A stretch of 64,000 nt of DNA from Clavelina lepadiformis (taxonomy: Eukaryota; Chordata; Ascidiacea; Aplousobranchia; Clavelinidae), in assembly GCF_947623445.1 (NCBI RefSeq), contig NC_135240.1, positions 11,408,001 to 11,472,000 on the forward strand. The letters are read 5' to 3'. Of this stretch, positions 54,339-64,000 are shown in pieces. The notes below the pieces were generated by a model that was not told the origin of the DNA, made no database searches, and saw only the letters and a list, made by a program, of their open reading frames with translations. Made by a program: the position numbers and the translations under genes. Within the stretch, counting starts at the first letter, position 1. The number at the start of each line of letters is the position of its first letter.

Positions 54339-57300
54339 GATAGATAGATAAAGTGTCCTTAAAATAGATTGCCAACATAATGAGGCAATCAGAAAGGAAA
54401 GAAAAACAAAACGTTTCAGGAATTTTTAGGAAAATGCAGAAGAGATTTATTTAAAAAAAAAACAAAGAAACAAAGAAACAAAGAAACCGTTACTCGGGGG
54501 CGGGAATTCTCCACCCTTACCACAGCGTCTAAGAAAAAGAACAAAGAGCAGCAAGATGTTAACAGAAGTAAGAAGGCTGGATACAGTAAAGATTGACTCC
54601 CAGTCACACTGATTCCGTGTTTTGGTTTTATTGACAGCGACGAGAATTCTTTTGTACCTCGGCTCCTGTTAATAGCTGCTGAATTAACTAGGAAACAAAA
54701 ACATGTTTTGTTGTGTCAAAGTAACGTAACACCTGAGCGTAATTAGATTCTCAAAAGGAGACTTGACACCACCTTTTTAAGTCGTGTTATTTCCCAAATC
54801 GTATAGTGTGGAATGTTTATTTCGTTCTGGCTGTTTGCCAACAAACAGTGTGAAAACAAAATACTGATACTAATATCAAATGATAAGTTGTTTTCTCCAA
54901 ACACGCAAAGTTTTTTAAAGATTACGTAAGAATCGCGTACGTTGTCCGTAGAGCTAAATATTTATTGTTTAAAATAATTTTTTGAGTACATTTGATGTGG
55001 TTGTTGTTATGGATAAACCTTTCTTTAGCAAACATGCTTGAAAAGCCATCAACGCTTTGGATACTTTGCCCTCTTCATAAGTGACTCTTTTCCGTTACAG
55101 ATAACAATGTTTGCAGTTTGTTCTTTATTCGTCTTGTTTCATAAGTCGTAGTGTATTTTGTTATGCGAATATACGCCACGCAAGTGTTCCCACCCAAATT
55201 GTATTTGCACAAGCAAAGTAAACATTGATGACGAGCATATGCAGTGCGCGACCAATAATTAATTTCTTTCCGAATTTAAAGTTTTCTTATGTTCTTAATT
55301 AAATGTTAATGTTCTAATGTTGTTATGTGTACAGAATACACCAAAAGCAAATGTCTGAACTAGTTCCGATATGACCATGCTGTTTCTTTTGGCTCTTTTA
55401 CAGCATGCCCGATGCCGCGTTATGCCGAATTGTGTAAGTCCAGCCGTTTTGAAGCTGCTTAAAGACGTTTTAAGAAACATCATTTTAGTTGTACGCACAA
55501 TAGGCAAAAAGTGTCATTTGTGAAGCGCAAAACAAATACGAGAAAGAGTTCCCAGAAGAAAAAAATAGGTAATTAAAAGTTCTTTCAAGCTGTGTAAATA
55601 GAGAGATAAGATTAATGGAAAAATATACTTGAACATGCTGGGGAAAGCGTTTGTAAGATTTATCATAAATCACTTTTTGCTCGTAAAAATATTGGTCGAT
55701 TTGCAAAGGAATACTGTGCGATGTGTGGTTGTGATGACACGTCGCTTAAGTTTTTCAAGACACACGACAAATAACGATGATGTATCCCACTTTCTTAGCG
55801 TGTCTATCTGATACTCTTGAAATTGTCAAACACAGGATGAGCGTAGAGTGGAATACCTTCATCCTTCAAGCGTTTGAGTAATTCCAAAAGTAATCGTTGT
55901 ACTTCATTTAGCTGGTTTGCAGTTTTGGCTACAAAACAGAAGACAACAGCGCAAACGTTTTCAGGACATATTTGTAGGATAACGTACAGATCAATTATTA
56001 TTTATTTATGTAAAAATTGGAAAAGATCACCAATACCAAAAGAAAGTTTCCGGAAATTGTTGTTATGTGCTGTGGTCGGTATCGAAAGGTTGAAGGGAAA
56101 ATTTTGAAACTCCCTGCGTGTAGAAACGTTACTTGTGATCACAATGAAGATCGCCGATTGCGGCATTGTTCGATCATCACACTGGTACAGTAGGTGTAGT
56201 TTAGTATTAAAACATTGATCTGTTTAATTGTTAATGAGTCTTTTAAAATTGTGGTATAGGTTTCAATGTACTGTATAAACAAAAATGTTTGATACTTAGC
56301 TCTCAATAGTCTAAGTGTAAACAGTACTTTGCTTGCGTGTGATGTTTGATATATGTTTACTGTTAAATCCTTTTTGGTCATTTGAGGTGTTGATTGTCTT
56401 GAATGTTGTAATCGATAAACTTACATGACGACTGCCAATAAGTATCTTTTAAAGGACTTCGCTTTGTGGTGTAGATTTCATCTCTGAAACCCACGCATTT
56501 GTGAAAGATAGTGATGGAATTTAAAGTTTAAGGCTAAGAGGTTGTCGTCACACTTTTATAAAGCAACTTTCTCTCTCCTTGTTTTGAAAATCGATCGGTT
56601 TTAGAATATAATTGTGTCTAGTAACGTGAAAGCATCATCTTTTACGAGTGTAAAAGCCCTTGAAATGCCACCATTGCCATTCACAAATCTTCGCAAAAAC
56701 TTCAGGGCTTTCGAAGAGAAAGTTGATTACATATATGTGGGCTTCGCCCTCAGATCAAAGATATTCGCGAGGCGCAGCGCAGACCTAGACGGCCCTCCAA
56801 AGGGTAAATCGGGAACAAGAGTCCTCGAACGGACACCGAACAAATTACCAGTCGCAGACAATACACGATCCCAAGATAATAGACATTATATTGGCGCAGT
56901 TAATTGCTGTTACATTCAATCGTTCTCTTCTTGCATTGCCTCTCTTCAAATATTGTGGATTTTAAGTTAAACAGTTCATTTTAGATTTATAAATTGAAGC
57001 GTGGTTTTTGAGTGTACCGTGGACATGCTTGTTTTAATATGGTTCGATCTGCGGTGACCGAAGTGAAGGCTTGTCATCAAATAACTTCATCATCGAGGTG
57101 TCCAGTGGGAATAAGCACAATTGCCGATGACTTGTGATCTTAAACGTTGAAAACATCACGTTTCTAGAGAATGATAAAAAGTTTAACTTTAAAGTCCCCT
57201 CCTCCGTATCCTTTCAATGACCTCTTTCTTTCTCGCTTTAGCAAGAGTACCGGTCATAGTGCTGAAAGATGGTGATTAACGGGCATGTGCTTAGTTTTTG

Positions 57301-60034
57301 TTTGCTTTAACGTTTTGCTATGGTACTGCTATAGCCGCTATCGTCGCTTTGGGACGTAAAGGGGCCAGATTAATGTATAAGGTTGCGTTTACTTTGTTAA
57401 AGTTTAGTAACCTGTACAAGGAGGAATTTGTTAAGCAAGCAGCCCAGTAACCCCAGTGCACTGAGTTGGACGTTTTTTAACATGCTCATCTTCTTAGATT
57501 TTGTGCCAATTTAACAACTGGGTTGGTTGGTTGGGCAACCTTTTGGCTCAATGTGTGGCTTCACGGTTTTTCTACGCCCAGGTGAACAAAGTGAAATCGT
57601 CATAAGTCAGCTAGACCTCCAGACGCTTTGTCTTGAAATGGTAAAACAATTTGAACATCTCCTAACACCTTCGTTCAAAATATCTGATGGATGATCATAC
57701 GAAGTGATTGTAAATTTACCCGTTCAATTTAGCGGAACAATTCCATGGAAAGTGCGTGCGAGTATATATTTTATCACAGATCAATCGGTTTGTACCCGGA
57801 AGACGCAAACAGATCTTTGGTATACCAAAAAAGCTGCGGCAAACATACGTAGCTCGATAAAAATTTGGGAAGGGCCGCTTTTCAAGTTATTGTTTTTCTG
57901 TCCATTATTTAAATTTTAAATATATAACCGGCGTTTTGCGTTAGTAAACAACCGTTGGTTTAAACTGTGCTTCCACGCTGCCTTTTTACTTTGACATTTT
58001 TTTGAATCCAGCGCTACCTCAAGCATATACCCGTTAAGACCTTGACAAATTGATTACAAACCACAGGATCATCACAATTACAAATTCGGCCCCACATAAG
58101 AAATGACAACAAACAAGCCTTCTCACATACTTATAATATCAATTAATACTTCAAAGCGAAATCTTGCCGTTGACCTTAGGCCGACCACAACTGTGTCAGC
58201 ATGTCATCTCAATGTTGATGAGCCTCACGCTTTCAAATTTTGGTTCGAATGAACTGAACATAACCACTTCTTAAAATAGCAGAGCCTCATCAATCAAAGA
58301 CTGACAAGTGATTGATATTAGCCTGTCTTTGTCTCTGGAATAGTTTATGACGTAACAATCGAAGTTTATGGTGTAGTTCTACCTGTCTGCAGTAAATAAA
58401 TTACTTGGAAGGAGTCGGCGGGGCTGCAAAAATCAATGTAATTAGACACTAAACTTTGTTGATGATTCGATTGTGCTTGATCCTTATCAAAGCCCATCAA
58501 GCATTGAGCTGTTCTCAATATCTTATCTTAAAAGTAAGGTGGATAGGATGATCAAACTGCGTAGTAGATAGTCTACTTGCGAGTTGTCGAATCAAACTTT
58601 TTGCAAAGCTGTAGAGTAGAGTGTAGATGTTATTGGCGTTCAACAACACGACTTTATCGTACAAAAACCTCATCAATCAACTTAGTAGAATTTCACGGTA
58701 GTATGGCGTCACGATTTCAACTTTGATCAACGTTTTAGATAAGCAAGTTATTTATGCAAACGAAAATTAAAGATTTGTAGAAATTCCAATGTTGGGCTAT
58801 TACACATTGTGAAACTCGGGTCTATCGTAAACGTAAATATTTCGGAAAAGGTTTTTCTTTTAATTGGACGCGTTTGAATAACATGACTAAAAAATCATTG
58901 TCAATAAAATTTAATCATTTGAATTAATGGGCCTGAAAAAACGTTGGGAATTTAAAATGGTTGGGAAGCACTTAGGTGATATTTCCCACACTATCCGAAA
59001 ACAAAACACATAATTTATCATAGACCCCTGAATTTGACGAATGTCAGCTAGTTTGTTATACGTTGAAAATGGTTTGCAATTTTCAAACGTATAAATAGAG
59101 TTCATTTGCAAAACTTTTTACATAATTTATGATGGTATGATGATGGTTTCTCTGGTCAGACGACAAAAAAGTATTTCGAGCCAGCACTCTGTCTAAATTT
59201 CACAAACAACCTTATACAAACAATAAATCAACTGCTCTTCGCACCGGGCATGATCATATAGGGTCGACTGTACTTTGAAACAAAGTCTTTTCGTTTGCAA
59301 TATGGCCAGGCATAAAATAGTATAAAATAAACCATGTAAATTACACACTGAATAATGCAGAACATATAGAGGTAACGTCAGAGGCAATATACAGTTTTTG
59401 CTCGTTCCTCCTATTTCCCCTCCGACAGTAGTTTGTGTCTTCCTCTGCTCTTATCTTTTGCAACTAATTTTGTAGAAATGACAAAAACTAGATTTGAAAG
59501 GTGTGGATAATGGCTGAAAAGTTGCCTGTATTCATGCAACAAAGTTTGTTTGTGTTTTTCTTTGCTAGACTGCAAGGCGGCGTTGATGGTTTATTTTATG
59601 TGCTTTGTGTAAAAACACACTGCTATATGAATAACTTTTAACGATCATTTCAAACAGGGCCCTGAACCGACGAAATTACTAACATACTTTATTGGATGAA
59701 CGATGTGAATTTTAGGATTAAGGAGAAATATATAAGGCTAATCCTGTGTTAATTAATTTCAGGTAATTGTTAGCCGTGGTACACAATCGACAGTATCTTT
59801 TTTTAAGACCAAGTGTATTGTATGTAAACATATAACAACGGGAAAGTTTGTGAGAATTGCGAGCGATAATAACCGGTTTTACTTTCTCTCTTACAATCGT
59901 GAAGGAAATATTATTGCAGCTGTTAGGATCAGCTGGTAAATGATATCAAGATTAATCGATTTAACCGTAAACGACATGGCCTGTGACACCCGCATGAGTA
60001 TGTGTGCAAGCTTCAAAAGCTCTTTTACCTAAAC
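54339..60034. other. Long stretch without supported gene
   Basis: A small A-rich (AAACAAAG)n run lies at about 54455-54486. The longest ORF, 56614-56970 on +, has no ATG at its head and no family features. No paired exons were found on either strand. It may be intergenic or a long intron of a gene outside the window. Confidence 0.35.
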
Positions 60035-60313
60035 CAGGCATGTGCAACCTTTTTCACTGGAGGGCCAAATACAAAATTTTGAATGACAACGCGGGCCACA
60101 TGATTTTTTCAGAAAAAATTAGTATCATAAAACGACTTTCCTATGCAGTTTATATAGTTAAGAAATAGATTTAATGTAGTCCACGACACGAAAATTTCCA
60201 TTGCTTTGATGTAAACTGCATCAAATATTGATGGCTAGTATGAACTTCTAACATTTTGCTGAGCACCACGCGGGCCGCAGTGCGGCCCGCGGGCCACTGG
60301 TTGCACATGTCTG
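60035..60313. mobile_element. hAT-like MITE, 279 bp, with 8-bp target duplication
   Basis: The ends CAGGCATGTGCAACC and GGTTGCACATGTCTG are inverted repeats with one mismatch. The target duplication is acctaaac at 60027-60034 and 60314-60321. Inside are ggagggcc and gcgggccactgg, as in other elements of this type. No coding frame. Confidence 0.92.
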
Positions 60314-63300
60314 ACCTAAACTGTGCAACTTTCTCTCCCAGTCGAATGAATCTTGCGTGCGCAACTACTGATAACGCTTTTACTTTATGCCCATCAAAGT
60401 GACGCCCCGTTCGTGAATCCTACTATCACGAGATATCTTAAATGGGAAAGGCTGTGTTATCTCAATCGAGAATGGACACCCAGAAAGTTTGCAACCGTTA
60501 CGTTTTATTTTCCACATGTGCCCCTTGAAACTGCCAGCAGTTTAAGGGCCACGATAAGTAGTTTCCTATTTTTTCTGTTAATAACTAAGCTAACGCCGAT
60601 TGCGTCAGCCATATATGGTATGTCAATAAATGCGATAACTTGAAAGAAGTCTTTTGGGTTCCGGGTGTTGTAAACTTAATTCTCAGAGGCTTTATACCAG
60701 TTGGGTAAGTTTAAATACCATCTTTGCGGCTTTCATCTGAGCGCCACGTATGTTACACTTTGTTATCTAAAATGGCCGATCAACAGATATATAGGCTTTT
60801 ATATAAATTACCAAGCGGACCACACTGCGAGCTAACCAACGTCTGTACGGCAGGATAGTTGCGCGCAGTGCGAGAGTCTTTGTTGCACTAATAACAAACA
60901 TTGCTAAACAATCGTTCACAACAAGGTAAAGCTTTTCTGAATATGCATAGCACCATGACAAAGTTTAAAGCATATCTACAACATCTAATCAAATTGATTA
61001 CATAAATAAGCTGAATTTAAGTAAGTTTTTAAGGTGGCAAAAATATTTACAGGAGAAATTAGGAACCCAAGCATATAAAACTGTCACGAAGCTGATTACC
61101 GGTTTCCAGATGACTTTTTGAATGTTGGTAAATAACTTTATATGAGAATAATTAGATAAACAAGTAACTAAATAGCAAGTGACCAACTTCATCGGCAAAC
61201 AAGTAACTCCGTATGAAGCCACAAAATGAGCAAATGAATAAGTAGCCAAGGAACTGGTAACCAGCTTTAAGCTGATGCATTTAAATTCATAACAGTTTTT
61301 ACGCTGTAATGTAGACATTCGTTTTGCTTTTATGTAAAAATATGCAATAAATTACTTACGCTGTCCTAGCTCATTAGAAGGTTGGGACAAGTATTTATAC
61401 GTATTAATTAGTAAACCTATACTGTGCGGTAATGACTGTACTGTGCTTTTTAAAGACATTCGTTTCGCTTTAATGTAATGTATACACACGCTGTATTAAC
61501 TCACTACTAGGTTATGGCAAGCAAACTTAAGAAAAGAAATCAGACAACTACATCGGTTTAGCATCAGTCATGTGTATAGAACTATAGATGATCACAGATA
61601 TTTGTAAACATAATTAGCATGAGAGAAGCTATGGCGCCGCTGATGTTGTACGTCATAGGCTCGCCCCATTAGGATTGATTTCATCATTGGTTCAAAATCA
61701 GGGCGATATAGTTAGAAATAGAGCAAATCGATATTACTCACGGTTACTAAGCGACGCAAATCTTCAACTTTCGATGCTTTAAGTGTAGTACGCGCTCGTT
61801 ACCGACGACAGCAGGTTACCATGTTTCAGGTATTCGCTTTCTATACTGATTGGTATGCAATAAAATATTTATCGCAATATATTTATTATTTACCACAAAA
61901 TATTTTTGCGCTTGCTACTTTGGCGTACTTTTGCTGGATATTAAAAACAAGTCACACGACAAACCATACAGTATATACTATATAAGATACCATTATTCTA
62001 TCAGAATATTGTTTGTTTTCCACTGTTAACCGATATTTCAATGTAAACTTTTGTTTCATCCTTGAATGAATGGACAACCCAAACCCGATTTGCTGCCGTA
62101 AGTGCTGAAGAACGCTCAATTTATCTGGTTTGCTGAAGTAAATTGTAGATTAGGATTGTTACGTCACACGAAAACGTACGCAACAGGAACGCTGGCTTTA
62201 GCTTTAGCATGTTTGCAAAGCACGTGGTTGTGGTTTCGATAATAATAGTAGTTCAAGTTAATAGAGTAATTACATGAATCTACAGCGGATTTTGGTGTTG
62301 ATTTAGAACTAGGTACAGTAGTTGGCTCACCTTGTCGTTATTATTGCATGTAAACTTGAACATTGAATTTTTAAGCTTTGCAGCTGTTCTATGGTAAGCA
62401 CAGCGGATAACTTGTTAACTACAGCGGAGTGAGCTAAAAGCGTAGCGGGTCAGGTAAAAGCGTATTTTCTAGACTTCTCGCTTCATTTATGAAGTTTGAT
62501 TCCCTTACTAAGCTTACATAGAGAAAAGGTCGATTCTTAGTCTGCAAAGTAGGTCTACGCCTTTCAAACACCTATCTAATAATAATTTAACGCCCTATAG
62601 TTAATGCGGTTTTTAAATTTGAAGAAGCTAATGGCCTGCGGTAGAAAATCAGCTGAGTTTTCTTATATGCCAATCTATATTCCTACTTCAGTTAGGTAAG
62701 TTTGTGTTATACTGCAGTTGTACTAGTAGACATGATCACTATGCAGTAGTGATCACTGCTGGTAAAGGAGCTTCATTAGTTTTATAGTGATAAAGGTGAT
62801 TTTTGTATTTACATTCAAAGGCGATACTGTATTTCGTTTTTCAGCTGCAATTAACACTGGTGCTAAATGCCGCTTTTATTTCGGTAATCAATAAGTACAA
62901 TTACAGTATGTGTTACTTGTTAATGACATGGGGTTAAAATCGCACGATTTAGTTCAGCTTGCAACGAGAGTTGAAGTTTTAGTTCAGCAGGTAGGCCTAC
63001 AACCACATATCCAAAATCACTTGCGCCTGTGCTTGAAAGGGGAAGGGCCGGATGAAGTATTTCCCATTGAACAACGCAATTCTTGAGAGCTAGAAAGTAT
63101 TGATTTTAATCGGAATCGGAATACCTAATAGTCAGAAGATTGATTTTGCTCTGTCTGCAATTGTATACTGCACAGTATATGTCAAAGTTGGTAATTAAGT
63201 TTTAGCAACATGGAGTAACGCTCGTCCAGGGTATGGTACCGAATACCGATAGCTGCGGGTATAACGCGAGATCGATTGTGTATACAGATCTCAGATACTT

Positions 63301-64000
63301 GTATGTGTTGAAGTCTTACCAATACAATGTCAGAACGTTGAACGATCCGTGGAAATAATTGTATGGAGGTAATTCCTATTTTCTAATAACGGCATTTATA
63401 CCGTATTAACACAAGTGAAGATGTATAAATAACTTACGATTTTTGATGAACAATACGGATGCATTGCGCAAGATGTTGTCGCTGTGCATGTTACACATGC
63501 AACAGTAGTTGAGTGTTTGATAGATGTAACAGCTAACTGCCAAAAGTTTCTATATGCGAGTTTGCGATATATTGTCAACCATTGTCATTTAAACTTATAA
63601 TGGAAACCGAGTTGAAACCAGAGTGTTTCTGTTGTGGTATAAAATTTGAAATTTGACACAAATCCTTGGTGTAATTGTGTTCAATTTGGACAAGCAGCAT
63701 TGGTAATGGCAACAATTTCGTTTGAGCTGGTTTAACTTTTACGACTTTACTTCAGTCGTTATGCGATAAGATGTCAGCTTGTATAATGTAAAATTTTATC
63801 TGATAATCGTACATTCTGATCGTCTATATATCATCAATCTTTACCATCAGCTTCAGTCTAGGTTTCTAGGACTTTTTGATGGCTTCTACAATTTCAGCTA
63901 TGCGTGTAATTGAAAAGTGATGATGCCAGAAAGTAGGAGTTCAAAGTAGATTCTCAAGTTAAACAAAGCTCACTGTTTTAGATGATTAGCATTTTTCATT
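60314..64000. other. Intergenic, with one diverged tandem repeat
   Basis: No gene supported. A diverged tandem duplication of about 142 bases is seen at 61315-61525: both units begin gacattcgttt and share acgctgt and a ggtt..gacaag/ggcaag end. Short aagtaac-type repeats occur near 61160-61260 and account for the 106-residue minus-strand ORF there. Confidence 0.35.

Noticed and set aside
56614..56970. 118-residue plus-strand ORF without ATG
   Set aside because: No recognisable domain, no convincing acceptor at its start, and no partner exon.
60998..61318. 106-residue minus-strand ORF with repeated LVTC/LATY-like segments
   Set aside because: It follows short aagtaac-type repeats in the DNA; there are no splice signals or family features.

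Overview
The window is eukaryotic nuclear DNA that looks like a chordate invertebrate, most probably an ascidian tunicate (Ciona-like). This is inferred from AT-rich sequence, compact genes with many short GT-AG introns, and the gene content: a GABPA-type ETS factor, an AMPA-type glutamate receptor, MGAT4-like glycosyltransferases and BK-channel beta-subunit-like proteins. The species cannot be fixed from sequence alone. Exon models below were built by hand from splice signals, reading phase and family resemblance; no alignment was run.

Layout. 1-128 is the 3' end of a hAT-like non-autonomous element. 5407-6225 (+) is an atypical PH-domain-like protein. 9156-12843 is rich in short DNA transposons and inverted repeats. 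13823-17937 (+) is a nine-exon GABPA orthologue, perhaps sharing a divergent promoter with a small membrane-protein ORF (12825-13235, -). 19032-21814 (-) and 24502-27056 (-) are two tandem MGAT4/GT54-like genes; a foldback element and a LINE remnant lie between them, and a 25-copy 8-bp minisatellite sits in intron 1 of the second. 29931-31389 (-) and 38269-40231 (-) are two three-exon KCNMB-like genes. 44826-45789 holds three transposable elements nested one inside another. 47695-54097 (+) is a nineteen-exon AMPA-type receptor. After 54340 only a 279-bp hAT-like element and a diverged tandem repeat could be supported.

How the genes relate. The AMPA receptor (fast excitatory transmission) and the two BK beta-like proteins (likely modulators of Ca2+-activated K+ channels) are excitability genes on opposite strands with separate promoters; nothing suggests an operon. 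GABPA would be a general regulator and the MGAT4-like enzymes Golgi N-glycan branching enzymes. The two local duplications (MGAT4-like and KCNMB-like) are the main evolutionary events. The MGAT4-like pair is nearly identical in its catalytic exons but strongly diverged in its membrane/stem region. No prokaryotic or viral coding region, CRISPR array or rRNA was seen.
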